Assembly: GCF_033807575.1 (NCBI RefSeq)
Contig: NC_084719.1
Span: 124,001 to 188,000, forward strand
DNA from: Cydia pomonella
Taxonomy: Eukaryota > Arthropoda > Insecta > Lepidoptera > Tortricidae
Reading direction: 5' to 3'
Length of the DNA stretch: 64,000 nucleotides
Position numbers and translations under genes: made by a program. How positions within the stretch are numbered: position 1 is the first letter of the stretch; each line of letters begins with the position of its first letter. The notes below the pieces were generated by a model. The model did not search any database. It was not told the DNA's origin and worked only from the letters and a program-made list of their open reading frames with translations. This document shows, in pieces, positions 10,871 through 22,093 of the stretch.

Positions 10871-13800
10871 CTAGAAAAAAAAAACAACAGAATTGTATCT
10901 TTCTCCGGTGTGCTGTGTGGTCAAAGATTGTAGGTATAAGGTTTCAAAAAGTGTACAGTCAGGATCATTATTAAAGGAGTAAGTATTTTTTTCTATATTA
11001 AAGATATTTTATAGAGAAGTAAACTACGTACTCTGCTATACACAAAGAGAAAAAAAAATCCACTTCTAAATATTTTTCATTCTCCATGTTTTAGTATGTT
11101 GTTGACATAATGAAAAACTAAGTTCATTCAATTTGCGAATCCTATAAACCTAGAATATATTATGCTGAAGCGATCGACATAAAAATCAAAGTGATTTGTT
11201 AAGATTTAGTTAGTGGAAGCCGTTTTCTACCAAAATGACAAATTCATAGAAAAAGTACCGTTATTTCGTTAGGATGTCAAAGCTAATCTTCCCACTTAAG
11301 GAAATTAGAAGTAAACAAAAGATATGGCGCGCCGCGCGAAACTTGCGACGGACGATTTGGCCATCAAGTGGGTTTTTATTTTCAATTACTTACTTTGAAA
11401 ATATACTTCTGTGTAAAAATTAACCAGCTATGCTGCTGGAACAGTTGTTACATTATTGTAAAACTTAAATTATTTAGCAAATGATGTAGAATCCTCTGAT
11501 TATTCCACACAGCAGAGCTGTCTGCGGGCCGCCGGAATCCCCATCACATGTCCCGACCTGAGTGGCCCCGTTCGTACAAAGATGGCTGCCATGTATGGCC
11601 ACGTCGAAGCTCTGCTGATGACTTGCAGGATCACGTGGTGGAAGGAGGTTGTTGTCAGGAAGTTTAACTATCATAAAACTTAAATTCTTTAGCATACGAA
11701 CCAGAATCTTGTGATAATTCAACACAGCTGTCAACGAACCGCCGGAATCTCCGTCACATGCTCTTTCAACTCTTTCGCATACAAATCACAATGCTCTGAT
11801 TATTCTACACAGCAGCCAGGAATGCCCGTCACATGTCCCGACCTCATTGGCCCGTCGGTGCAAAAATGACTGCCATATTTATGGTTACGTCAAAGCTCTG
11901 CTGGCAAACGGTGTTGACGATGGAGGGAGGTTGTAACTGAGAAGTTGTCAAACCATTGTAAAACTTAGTTTATTTAGCGTACGAACCAGAGTCCTCTGAT
12001 TATTCCACACAGCAGTCAACGGGCCGCCGGAATCCCCGTCACATGTGCCGACCCCATTGGCCCCGTTGGTACAAAGATGGCTGCCATGTATGGCCACGTC
12101 GAAGCTCTGCTGACACACGGTGTTGGTGATGACTTGCAGGGTCACGTGGTGGAGGGAGGTTGTAGTTGGGAAGTTGTTTTGAGCTGAACAAGATAAGAAA
12201 ATAGTTTAACGCATTAACTGCCAACGTTTGCGTAGCGCTACACACGTAGCCGATTCTAGCGTTTTCCCACTTTGTAGAGGAAAGTGACTACGAACAGTGC
12301 GCCCGCCGAGCGGGTTCCCGGCACTCAATGTGTTAAAGGACATTTCAATTATCTTGTCTTACTTAAGTAGATTTTCTCATCACTGATCAGTTAGGTGCGT
12401 CCAGATATTGCAATAGCGCAACGATTTCGTATGCATTTTTGCTTTAGATTGCGCACCTAATTAGTGCAACTTATACAAGGCAATAAATAAAGCGCGTAAT
12501 CTACAGCAAAGTAAAATGTTTGTAATCTGTCTCGGCACATTTGCTAGATTTGTACGCAAATTGAAATTGACGCAAGAATTCCTGCCGTGATATGAACCAA
12601 CCATTGTAACAATCAATCTACGCAACAGGGCATGAATTACAGTATTAAGTCGCGTCTAGAAGGAATACCATAAAGAACGTGCAGTATTTTTTGCATTCAG
12701 TTTAATATGAAGGTAAACTTTTGTCACCACATCATCATCATAACTTGTTAGAATATTCTTTTTACTTATTCATGGACTAAAAGCACTGCTTAATAATTTA
12801 TCACTCACCGTCACTGGTCTTGCCATAACCAGAGGCGACGGCGGTAACACCAGCAAAATCTTGATTTACGTCTGCCGCTGACGGCAGTGGGATTGGTTGG
12901 ATGTTATCTGTGGATTAACAGTCTGGTTACAAATCCATTTTTTTTGTTTTGGTTTCATTGCACGTTAATTTCGCTTTAACTATTCACGAAAATTCTCAAA
13001 ACGAAATATTGTTAAAATGATTGGATCCCAGAATGTCGATGTTTTGTATCAAATAAATACATTCCCAATATGATTAAACTTCAAATCGTCACGGGGTCAT
13101 AATAAGTAAAACTCAAATTACATTTAGTGTCTGTTATTTTATCATTTATCTTTTTTAGTTCCAGCAGCGGTTGCAGCATGGTTCCATTTTTATTATTACT
13201 TGTCAATACGCCCGTCACTTTCGCACTTACATACTTGTTAGAACGTGACAGGCATAGTGACAAATGATAAAGAGCCGACCATCTTAGCCCTACAGACCGC
13301 TAAAAATAAGACAAAAGTTTTGGAAGGGTATTTTGAGACTTAAGATGTTTGAATGAAATTCATTATGGCATAAACTTTTTAATTTTCAGGCGTATTGGGA
13401 TTAATACGTTTTGATATTTAGCACTAATAAAGACAAAAGAAATTCAGTTAAAATGTATTGTATTTGTCCAAGTAATGAGTGATATGAGTGACGCGATGGT
13501 GTGACCAAAAGACATTCAAGCAGATATGCCACTCCACAACGCTTCCACAAAGCAACCGATATGATTCAAATATAATTTTTACAAGCTTTTATTTACTTTC
13601 ACCTGACCGTTGTCTGTTTGTAATCAAATCTTGCAAGTTAAATTTGATCCACTTTCCGGTTTCCGATTGAGCTGAAAATTTGCATACATATGTAAGTCGG
13701 GTGACAATGCAATATTATGGTACCATCGAGCTGATCTGATGATGGAGACAAGAGGTGGACATAGGAACTCTGTGATAAAACAACCTAATTGTGTTTGGGG

Positions 13801-16800
13801 TTTTTAGAATTTGCTCGATGAGTTTTAGTTGCCTGTGGAAAGAAAAGTAAAGTCAGCGATAAAAGCTTGTACCAAAATGAAATTTTTGCCAAAAACTTAT
13901 TTTGGACTTCTCTTATTTTTTGCACAAAATTACTTGTATTTCCATGGACGTCACTACGTTTTTTATAACACGTCACGGTCCGCCTGATAGTGAGTAGTCA
14001 CCGTAGCCTATGGACGCCTGCAACTACAGAGGTGAGACATGCGCGTTGCCGATCCTTTGAAACCAGTACACTCCTTTTTTTAAGAACGCCATACTGTAGC
14101 CGCTCGGGAAAACATACGTGAATTGTTTTCATTTTTTTGCGATGGTAAAAACATAGGATTACACCAATATAGCCAATTTATCAATACGATTTGGCCAGTT
14201 GACCAAGTAATGAGTGTCACGATGGTGTGACCAAATGCCATTATAAGTGGATAATATATGCAGAAATCATGAAAAATAGAATAAATGCGGGATGGATGAA
14301 ATGGCGACAGGTCTCTGGAACAACTAGCGATCCACGAATGGCTCTTAAACTTAAGGAGTAAATCTACAGGACAATCGTGAGACCTGTTGTAATGTATGGA
14401 TTAGATTGCTGGGCAACAAAAGTGACGGATGAAAGAAGAGTGCACGCAGCGGAAATGAGAATGTTTAGATGGATCTGTGGAGTGACGAGAAAGGATCGGA
14501 TTAAGAATGAGTATATAAGGGGAAGTTTGAAAGTACCACCAGGAGCGGAGAAGATAAGGAGTGGTAGGTTAGCGTAAGTAGTATACGCATTTAATGAGGA
14601 GGGATGAATGCCATATAGGCAAAAGAATGTTAGAAATGAATGTTGATGGACGGAGACAAGAACAAACAAATAAGACAAGAACAAATATAGACATTGACGA
14701 AGAGAAGAAATATAGACATGACAGATCAGTAGGTATCGTATCGGTGAATTAGACCGATATCGACAGATCTACTACTATACTATTACTAGTGGATCGTAGA
14801 TACTTTTGGCGCATTGTTTTAACCGCTATATGGATGCAGACTGTACCCAGTGTGTACAGCTGGTTAAATATCGTGTTAGTTCGTAATTTATGAGCACAAA
14901 CAGACGGCGTTGAATTTGTGTTGCTAACTGTTTTTGTACGTTTGTTTGTTAATTGCCGTTGCAAATTTATTCGTGCCAAAGATTCTGTGATTAAATACAT
15001 AATATATACCCAATCATACTCGTATGTATAGTCGAGGTAGATAAATGTCACAATTAGTTACATGCATTGCATGATGATTTTTTTGGAAGATTTCAGTCGA
15101 TTCTACTTCCCGTGAGATTCAACCGTTTCAAATATATCTACTAGTTATCTATTGTGTCCCAGAAACTTTCAAATTGCGAAAATAATTGTGGCACTGCGAA
15201 TAAAATCGCCCCATACAAAAAGCACGCAAGATAATGAAATATAAGTTTTTCGTTATTTACGCCGTAAAAAGTTTAAAACTAGTAGACTTATTGAGTTAAA
15301 GTAAAAAAAAAAACTCGAAACGTGAATATTTAAAAAAAATGTTTACAATTAAACAATTCAAAACACATTATCTTTAGATATTTTTGAAGGAATATTTAAG
15401 CTTAAAAGTGTAAATTTTGATGGCTTTTTTTGTCCAAACATACTTATTTCATTTCAGTTTTTTAAGTTACAATGAAAAGAAAACACTTGGCCTGTTACTT
15501 GTGTACCTACCTTATCTTATAAGTGAATTCTAAGAGCATTTCAGGTAAATCATTTTCTTTAATAACACAAAAACAGTCCGTGCTAAAAAATATTACACAA
15601 TGTAAATGGCTCAATTTCGTCTAAGCTATTTGTTCCATAATAATTATAAATTCTGGAATACTGACAGGTTTATTCAGATATTTACCTTGAACACGTTTTA
15701 ATTTAAGCAACCGACTATATTCCAATAGCTCCAAAATTAACTCGAATATCAAATGTTCTGGTACGTCACAATTATTTGAACGTTGTAGTTGAGGTTGCCA
15801 GAGCTCAACGAGAGTGCGAGTATCTGGGTCGGCAACAGGCAACACGCATGTTTTCTCCTCTGGAGTTGCAGGCGTACGGAGTCTGCTTATCATCAGGCGG
15901 GCCGTATGCTTGTTTGCCGCCGACGTTGTAGTAAAAAAAAGATTGGATGGATACTTAATTGCATTTTTAACTGTACTGTACTATAGTTGGGTGGTTTAAC
16001 GGAAACCCAAATTTCATCTTCTTATAAAATGGTTTAAGGTTAGGTACATTCGGATTGAGCTATAGTGCTGTAGATGTTGTTGTAAACTGTTTACTGTTTA
16101 AATTGCCGTCGATTAGGACATCAATATTTATTTTAATAAAAAATACTATAGAATTTATTGCTGCAAGAAACGTCAAACAAAATCATTTTATCAGGGAATT
16201 ATTTAGTCCAGAGCACCTAAAACCGGCGAGCGTGTATGAGGAATGTTATGAAAGTGAAGGAAGCGAGGTATGTCAGGATCGTAGTAAGTGGAAATCCGTG
16301 GTCTCCGCCTACCCTTCCAAGAAATAGCCGTGATTATATGTATGTATTATTTACATTTTTCGCTCGCAATAAACAAACCTTGGGCATGTTTAAAATTATT
16401 ATTCAAATAAATATTAAAATAAAACACTTATCTCAGCTTCAGAATAAGACTTCAAGGAGAAAATCGAGGCAAGTTATTAATAAATCAGACCGGAATGTCG
16501 GAATGAGTAGCCCTCCGAGTCGGCTCGAATCTCGAACGACATTCTACCTAAGTAACATTCCAACTTTATATATTTTGGTTAAATAGCTGTTTTCATAACT
16601 AGAGTAGGACCATGCCAAGAGTTACAGGAGACGTGACAGCTAAGGGTGTACCAGGAGACGTGATCAGGCTCAATCCTATGCAGACAGTAAACTATAAGCA
16701 ACTGTTTCGTACCAGTATTAGTGAGATTAACATTAACTTACTGCTCAAAGTGGAAGGCAAGACACCAACTAGATGGTCTGACTAAGTCAAGAAGGCTACC

Positions 16801-19800
16801 TTAGGCAAATCTATATCAAGCTGTGATGGCTAATGGAGTTCGAGACCGATGGAGAAAAAACACAGGAGCTGCAAAACCAAATGATCACGATCCTTAGTAA
16901 TAAGAGACAGACAAAAAAAAGTTTTAATTTATTTATGACATTTATGGACACTATGTATGTTTTGTACGTGTCAAATCTTGCAAGTTAAAGTTGACCCACT
17001 TCCCGACTTCCAATGAAGCTTAAAATTTGCATACATATGTAAGTAGTGTGAAGATGCCATATGGTACCATCGAGCTGATCTGACGATGCCATATGGTACC
17101 ATCGAGCTGATCTGATGATGGAGTCAGGAGGTGACCGTAGGAACTCTGTGATAAAACAACGCAACTTAATTGTGTTTGGGGTTTTTAGAATGGTCTCGAT
17201 GAGTATTAGTTGCCTGAGAAATTACAGTCAGCGATGAACGCTTGTACCAAAAATGGTTTTTTTGCCAAAAACTTATTGTTTAATGAGATTACAAGTTAGA
17301 TAAGTTTGAAATAGAATCAATAATGTTTTTGAAACATCGTATCTCACTCAAGTGTGACATTTTATTTTCTTCATTATCAAAGTGCTTCTAAAAATCTTTA
17401 TTAATTAAGGTTTTGGGGGGTGTCCATGATCGTAGAGAATTACATTGGTTCATACCAAAAAGTTTAAAAATAGGGAAAAGATATAATTATCCGTTTACTG
17501 AGTGTATAGGGTTGGTCCTGCTAAGTTTCATGATTCACCTGTATAATATGAAAAATGGCGACCCTGAGGGATACGTATGCATATTCACTGTCAAATCAGT
17601 ACAAACTTAAGTAGTTGGAATCTATTGTATATTTTAGAGTTCGACTGGCTATTAACTATTCTCGTAATACCTAAAATACTTACTGTTAAAACTGATGCTA
17701 CCAATCTTCACCATGGCAACATCGAACAAAATATCCTCAGGTTTCCACGAAGCATGAACCGTCACGTCAGAGGAATCCACCCTGGTTCCGCCTGAGAATA
17801 GTGTCAAAGAACCCAGGACGATAGTGAAGGTCCTCGCTTGGTTCTGGCCGTCCCACCAGCAATGAGCTGCCGTGAGCACCCTGGTGTCGGAGAGGAGAGA
17901 GCCGCCGCATACTGATGTCCAGCCGGAGGTTAGGGTTACTATGATGCCAGCCTGGAAATAGATTAGAAGTATAAATCAAATTATTTAATGGAGTATTTTG
18001 GTTTCGTGTCATTTTTGTAATCAAATTTCTAGATTATAAAGTATAAACTGAAATAGATTCGAAAAAAAGTGACCCTCACGTGGTCACTTCTTTTCGAATT
18101 TAGAGTGCACGAGAAAAAAGGCGAACCGCCTTTGCCTTTCAAAATTTCGTAATTTAACAAGTACCCGAGAAATTTTAATGAGTTTCGTCGTAACCCGTAA
18201 CTGTTAACTATACTCATAAATAAATCCCTTCGGCCACTTTCGAAACCATAGTTTCGAAACCAGTTTAGGAAACGTAATTATAATTCTTCTTTGGAAACCT
18301 GGTTTCGAATCAAGAAAATTAATTCCTGTTTCCTCAACTGGTTTCCGATACAGAATATAAAGTATTTTTTGAAACTAGCTCATTCATGGATATAACAGAT
18401 ATGAATATATTACTAAATAATTATAAATAAAAATAAATTTATTTTCAGATTCCTCAGATCCATAGATTGTTAGTTTGATTTGAAGACACTTCTGAAAGTG
18501 AATTATTAGTTAACTCGTCTAATACACATTAATGAGAAATAAGATCACTGGCTTATATGTAATGTTATATGATGTCATATTTTCTTCTTTTATTTTGCTA
18601 CGAATTAACGCTCTCTATTATATTATATTCTACTTAGAGCCACTCTGATCGCTATGGCAAAGTTATACGGGTTATTTTTTGACTAATTTGTATTTCATTT
18701 ATTTTATTTATTTTTGTAAAGTTACAATCATGTACCTACTTTTCGCAATCGGACTTTTTTTATTTTAATTTATTTTTTTCTTTTTTAATCTTAAAATTTG
18801 GTTTACAATCCTTTCCAGGTAAAAATCGATACACTATAATCTATTCAATTAATTTATCGTAATTAACTAGTGATTATTTTCATTAATTTTCATCACATTA
18901 ATATATAGGTTCCTATAAAATGACATGTAATATGATTGGCACTGCATTCATATCTTGTGTAATAAACAGATCTAATCTGGATCTTCTCATAAACTTTACT
19001 GTACGTTACGATAACTGCTTAACCACGTGCTTGATATTTTTCAGTGACTACTATTATAATAATAAAATAATCGTGACAGTTAGTTATATTGTTAAGTTAT
19101 GAAGTTACTGAATATTTTTATTTATTTATTTTATTTATTAGTTAGTAACTACAGAGGGCCTACCGCGAACCACGTTCGACGTGTTGCCTCCGTGTTTCAC
19201 TTACGTACAAATGTACAAGTGCGACCGAGAGGCAACACGTCGAACGTGGTTCGCGGTAGGCCCTCAGTTATCAAAAGCACGTGAGTGATTAATACATTTT
19301 GATGGTCAAATCATTTTTTATCAAATTCAAAATCATTCATACCTACAATTTTGTTCTAATGATTAAAACATAAATAATTAATTAATATTTGGGGACAATC
19401 CTACACAAATCGACCTAGCCCCAAACTATTAAGCACATCTATAATGAATTCAGTCATTGATGGTTTATCAATGAATTCATTCATAATTTCTCCATGCAGT
19501 TACGAAGCGCACCTACCTCGTTTTTGCATGTTAGGTTATATAGCTGTAAGTCTTAACATTAATTTTTATTTTTTACTTTGTATATAACTAACCCACATAT
19601 GGGCTGTAAATGCCTGAAATAAATGATTATTTAATTTAATTTATAAGTACTAGGCGACGATATACATACATAGAAAACACCCATGACTCAGGAACAAATA
19701 ACCGGGATTCGAACCCGGGACCATCAGCTTCTTAGGCAGGGTCACTACCCGCTAGGCCAGACCGGTCATCATGTTGTGTAATACTATGTTTTGCCATTGG

Positions 19801-20924
19801 GCGTACAATTATTTTATAATATTCTATCAAACAGAATAATTCATGCATAAATCAATTCATCAAAATTCAAACAAAAAATAAAGAAACCCGATCGCCGCAT
19901 GTTCAATACAATTCCATTCTTCTGGAGACTTTACAGAATTGAAAAGTCTATTCTTGCTCGGTTAGAAGTTAGTTGGAGCAAAGTTTCCGAATCCGTTCGA
20001 AACTTTCGGTACAGCTTCAGTTGCATGTGTCGCGCACTGTTTCTTAATACTGGAGACAAGTACAGTGACATTAAAACCAAAAATAATATATATTATAAAT
20101 AAATACATTTTAATGCCCTTACCAGGATTTGATCCGAGGACCATCGGCTTCATAGGCAGGGTCATTACCCACTAGACTCGACTAGGCTACATAGAAGACC
20201 GTAAAAATATATTCTTTCATTGCGAGGCCATCTTATGCGACCATTTTTTAGATTTTTTTTAATCTCACATATTCAGATTTCAAAACACACTGTTTTTTAG
20301 TCATATGAACTAGGTGCATAATCCAACAAATCCAATCCAAAAATCGAATCTCAAATAAAAAAGATCTGGTCCACCAGCGATTGTACAAACACAATTCACA
20401 TTACATATATTATATCTTTATTTACTTGAAACCTAATACAAAATGTGAGGCTTACATTAAATTACAAAATAAACTTATTTTAGGTTTGTAACAGTTCCAT
20501 TAGGGTTGAGCCTCTCTTTCCTGAACTAGGACAAAGCCTGTGACTCAGGATTCAGCGATTCCTCCGGAGAAATTGGTACAGGTTGTTTAGTGAACAGGTA
20601 CTTTAAGAAGAAGTGAAAACACAATAATAATACTAAGATAGAAAATGACAATGTAAAAAATCTAAATATTATATAAAGAAAAGAAAAGATAAGAAATAAA
20701 AGATAATAATGCTATAAACTAACCTTATATGGATATGCATCAGTGGTAGCCGTCTGCGAGCCCCCCACTATTCTCCCCACCACGCTCTCAGATCGCAAGA
20801 TCTCATCTGCCTTAGGCACTCCTACTCTGACATGATACCCAAAAGCACTCAATTCTGTCAACTGTCCATACACTATGTTACCAGAAAAGTTTGATATACA
20901 AAATAATAAAAAACAAATGAGCAT
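10766..20924 (-). CDS. Chymotrypsin-like serine protease, five exons (complete gene)
   Basis: Secreted S1A endopeptidase, probably a larval midgut or extracellular digestive-type enzyme. Exons on the minus strand: 20924-20724, 17951-17684, 12907-12809, 12183-11987 and 10870-10766, joined in phases 0, 1, 1 and 0. Junctions follow GT/AG, and all frames agree, giving 289 residues. Residues 1-20 are a hydrophobic signal peptide. Arg51 precedes the IVGG activation site, implying cleavage by a trypsin. The catalytic triad is His97 (LTAAHC), Asp144 (FDVAMVKI) and Ser241 (CDGDSGGP). Six cysteines form the three usual invertebrate pairs. The residue equivalent to 189 at the base of the S1 pocket is Gly235, which excludes trypsin specificity and fits lepidopteran chymotrypsins; the 226 position is Ser. 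Introns of 2.8, 4.8, 0.6 and 1.1 kb are full of repeats. Substrate specificity is inferred. Confidence 0.93.
11465..11945 (-). pseudogene. Tandem decayed copies of chymotrypsin exon 4
   Basis: Three degenerate repeats of exon 4 plus about 45 bp of its downstream intron lie in intron 4. Copy A (about 11945-11765) has lost part of the GDSGGP region. B (about 11763-11690) keeps only CDGDSGGSLTAV-like coding. C (about 11690-11465) keeps FDVAIHGSHLCTNGA and GTCDGDSGGP but has lost the TNTVC segment and its acceptor. The Ser-motif positions (12031, 11820, 11741, 11531) give a period near 210 bp, with one partly deleted unit. These copies cannot be spliced in without breaking the protein. Confidence 0.88.
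11987..12183 (-). CDS. Chymotrypsin-like gene, exon 4 (catalytic Ser)
   Basis: Acceptor TTGTTCAG|CTCAAAAC. Reads NNFPTTTSLHHVTLQVI, then FDVAIHGSHLCTNGANGVG and TCDGDSGGPLTAVWNNQRTL. The donor CTG|GTTCGT is non-ideal but keeps phase 0 into exon 5. Decayed copies of this exon follow in intron 4. Confidence 0.9.
12200..12345. repeat. Small interspersed repeat in intron 3
   Basis: TTAACGCATTAACTGCCAAC at the left and GGCACTCAATGTGTTAAAGG at the right are near-inverted ends around a GC-rich centre (GTGCGCCCGCCGAGCGGG). It resembles a common lepidopteran MITE. Confidence 0.45.
12809..12907 (-). CDS. Chymotrypsin-like gene, exon 3
   Basis: Acceptor AATCCACAG|ATAAC. Reads NIQPIPLPSAADVNQDFAG and VTAVASGYGKTSD, the inter-domain stretch that follows the Asp strand. 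Donor G|GTGAGT. 99 bp, phase 1 on both sides. Confidence 0.92.
13177..13293. mobile_element. MITE family B, copy 1
   Basis: An imperfect foldback from ATGGTTCCATTTTTAT to GATAAAGAGCCGACCAT, with a GTCACTTTCGCACTTACAT centre. A second copy is at 21986-22093. Confidence 0.65.
13605..13910 (+). repeat. Repeat family C, copy 1
   Basis: Shares long blocks with 16960-17285: AATCTTGCAAGTTAAA, TTTGCATACATATGTAAGT, GGTACCATCGAGCTGATCTG, GGAACTCTGTGATAAAACAA and GTGTTTGGGGTTTTTAGAAT. Non-coding interspersed repeat of unknown class. Confidence 0.7.
13969..14118 (-). repeat. CGTCGGTGGCAAAC-tail repeat, subtype B, decayed
   Basis: CGGTCCGCCTGATAGTGAGT, then ATGGACGCCTGCAAC and CTCCTTTTTTTAAGAACGCC. The same layout is at 51285-51510, where the minus strand still reads as a LINE C-terminus. 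Confidence 0.6.
14283..14710 (+). pseudogene. RTE-like LINE fragment (RT thumb / C-terminal part)
   Basis: The plus frame reads RPVVMYGLDCWATKVTDERR, then VHAAEMRMFRWICGVTRKDR and IKNEYIRGSLKVPP. This is the conserved part after the RT core in RTE-type LINEs. Upstream WRQVSGTTSDPRMALKLKE is followed by a stop, and downstream (near 14575) the frame is broken again. Dead fragment inside intron 2 of the protease gene, antisense to it. Confidence 0.8.
14750..15785. other. Intron DNA without recognised features
   Basis: AT-rich protease intron 2 sequence. Only chance reading frames seen. Confidence 0.4.
15788..15939 (+). repeat. CGTCGGTGGCAAAC-tail repeat, inverted partial copy
   Basis: The only copy in this orientation: TTGCCAGAGCTCAACGAGAG to CGCCGACGTTGTAGT and an A run at 15932-15939. 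The sequence is the complement of the copies at 45035 and 56472. Confidence 0.7.
16195..16350 (+). pseudogene. RTE-like LINE 3' end
   Basis: The frame reads PASVYEECYESEGSEVCQDR, then SKWKSVVSAYPSKK and stop. This ...QDRSKWKSVV... ending is the C-terminus of an RTE-like LINE. It is followed by CGTGATTATATGTATGTA, a typical tail. Confidence 0.6.
16640..16905 (+). pseudogene. LINE 3' coding fragment, stop-ridden
   Basis: Contains KTPTRWSD, a stop, then KKATLG, and later VRDRWRKNTG. This fits the RW-D-x(n)-A-x(n)-RW ending of RTE-like proteins with several stops and frame changes. Confidence 0.5.
16960..17285 (+). repeat. Repeat family C, copy 2, with internal 31-bp tandem duplication
   Basis: See 13605-13910. 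In this copy GATGCCATATGGTACCATCG, then AGCTGATCTGA, is present twice in tandem (from 17054 and 17085). Confidence 0.7.
17684..17951 (-). CDS. Chymotrypsin-like gene, exon 2 (His and Asp of triad)
   Basis: Residues 68-156 plus one base. Acceptor TTTCCAG|GCTGGC. Contains TSVCGGSLLSDTRVLTAAHC and FDVAMVKIGSISFN. Donor A|GTAAGT, phase 1. Confidence 0.95.
18055..18103. repeat. Short hairpin
   Basis: ATTCGAAAAAAAGTGACC and GGTCACTTCTTTTCGAAT form about 18-bp arms with one mismatch around a 9-bp loop. It lies in intron 1 of the protease gene. Probably a MITE remnant. Confidence 0.6.
18104..19153. other. Intron DNA, AT-rich, with repeated GTTTCGAAACCA words
   Basis: TTTCGAAACCA-like words recur between 18235 and 18350. 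No coding or repeat assignment beyond that. Confidence 0.4.
19154..19265. mobile_element. Compact hairpin MITE with 37-bp perfect arms
   Basis: Left arm GAGGGCCTACCGCGAACCAC, then GTTCGACGTGTTGCCTC. The right arm is its exact reverse complement. The ends GGGCCTACCGCGAA match the decayed element at 55722-55858. The loop of about 38 bp is CGTGTTTCACTTACGTACAA-like. Perfect arms suggest recent insertion or gene conversion. Confidence 0.85.
19392..19772 (-). mobile_element. HaSE-like tRNA-derived SINE, interrupted
   Basis: On the minus strand the head GGCCTAGCGGGTAGTGACCC and CCCGGGTTCGAATCCCGG form A- and B-boxes (19765-19700). The body CATGACTCAGG and CGACGATATACATA lies nearby. The tail CCTAGCCCCAAACT lies at 19420-19436. 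About 200 bp ending in GCCTGAAATAAATGATTATT (19441-19645) splits it and looks like a separate 3'-end insertion. Confidence 0.75.
20108..20195 (-). mobile_element. HaSE-like SINE head fragment
   Basis: TTACCAGGATTTGATCCGAG, then GACCATCGGCTTCATAGGCA, then GGGTCATTACCCACTAGACT is the complement of the tRNA-like head. B-box decayed (GGATCAAATCC). Confidence 0.65.
20196..20720. other. Intron 1 sequence next to exon 1; nothing recognised
   Basis: AT-rich, no repeat family recognised. Confidence 0.4.
20724..20924 (-). CDS. Chymotrypsin-like gene, exon 1 (signal and propeptide)
   Basis: Residues 1-67. ATG at 20924-20922, hydrophobic LICFLLFCI core, acidic propeptide, then RIVGGSQTATTDAYPYK. The donor AAG|GTTAGT is at 20724/20723, phase 0. 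Confidence 0.92.
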
Positions 20925-20969
20925 CTTTAGTATTTGAAAACAAGGTAATGGGGAATATCAAAGCGGTAT

Positions 20970-21008
20970 TTACTGATATAAAATAATTTAACCAAATTAA
21001 TAAAGGTG
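20970..21008 (-). promoter_or_regulatory. Candidate core promoter of the chymotrypsin-like gene
   Basis: About 50 bp upstream of the ATG the minus strand reads TATATCAGTAAAT, containing an arthropod-type TCAGT initiator (20976-20972). A weak TATA-like TTTATTAAT lies 25-30 bp further upstream. This short 5' UTR architecture is usual for insect digestive proteases. Inference only. Confidence 0.3.
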
Positions 21009-21985
21009 TTAAGTAGAAAACATGACTTTTAAAATTATGTCTATTCCCTATGTGTATAAGAATGTTCTTTCCAATTTAAAGATGATAAAATATGGCTTTT
21101 TAATGTAAATTGTTAATAAATATAAATATCTTATCTATAGATAAATTTATTATCAAATGATGTAGTTGATTATTGGAAATCAAAATATCACTTATTCGAT
21201 GTTATCTTCATACACATGCACTTGAACTATGAGTAATTTTAATGAATAAGTGGTTCAATCAATTACATGGTTATGAAATAATATGATTCCAAAAATAAAT
21301 AACTAAAATATATTTCTTATTAGATATGAAGTTTGTTTTCTTTTGTATTTTCCTTCCACCTGTCCACCTTTTATAATAATCTGTTTTGTTCGCGAAGTTT
21401 GTCAGACTTCCCGTGTATGGCTCTCAGCAGTACACAACACTCTAATTATAAGAGGAGCAACATGAATGTTTTGTTTACATGTAACAGTACTGTAAATTAT
21501 ATGATTATGCTAATAAGGTAGATATCTGGAGCGTTTCTAATTAAAAAAAAAAACGACCTTGACGATCGTCTTATAAAGGATCCCCAAACCCCGGCCTGCG
21601 GGCCAAATCCGGCCCTCAAGGCATTCTAATCCGGCCCGCGGACACCCAAAGCGACAGCCTACGGTCCGGCCCGGAATACGCTTTAAGTATACTCGTTTAG
21701 AGTTGATTTTTCGAAAGCTCAAACCATGGATAATTTTTAATTGGCAATGGCATATGTTTATAAGTGATAGAATATGATTTAATCATCTATTCTTTAAAAT
21801 ACGCCTAGAGTCATGGAGTTTAAAATTGATTTTTCAGAACCTCAAAACATGTCACGCTCTCATTAGTCACTTATACGTTATCCTCGCGAATTTATACCGA
21901 ATTAAATCACTTATCAGATTACCGTCAATCCACGCATTAAATGATTAATGATATGGTGACAAAAGCATCATAGCCCTGCGGCGGT
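21009..21985. other. Upstream region of the protease gene; one repeat scrap
   Basis: Mostly AT-rich. A GC-rich block at 21575-21675 (GGCCTGCGGGCCAAATCCGG, then GGCCCGCGGACACC) looks like the end of a DNA transposon, by resemblance only. Confidence 0.35.
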
Positions 21986-22093
21986 ATCATGGTCGCATTT
22001 TTATCACTTGTCATGTCATGCGTCACTTTCGCACTTACGTACTTGTCAGAACGTGACAGGCATGATGACAGATGATAAAACACCGACCATATT
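21986..22093. mobile_element. MITE family B, copy 2
   Basis: ATGGTCGCATTTTTATCACT to GATGATAAAACACCGACCAT, with inverted ends and the shared GTCACTTTCGCACTTACGTA centre. Same family as 13177-13293. Confidence 0.7.

Noticed and set aside
14364..14684. 106-codon minus frame with hydrophobic stretches
   Set aside because: Antisense shadow of the RTE-like LINE fragment on the plus strand.
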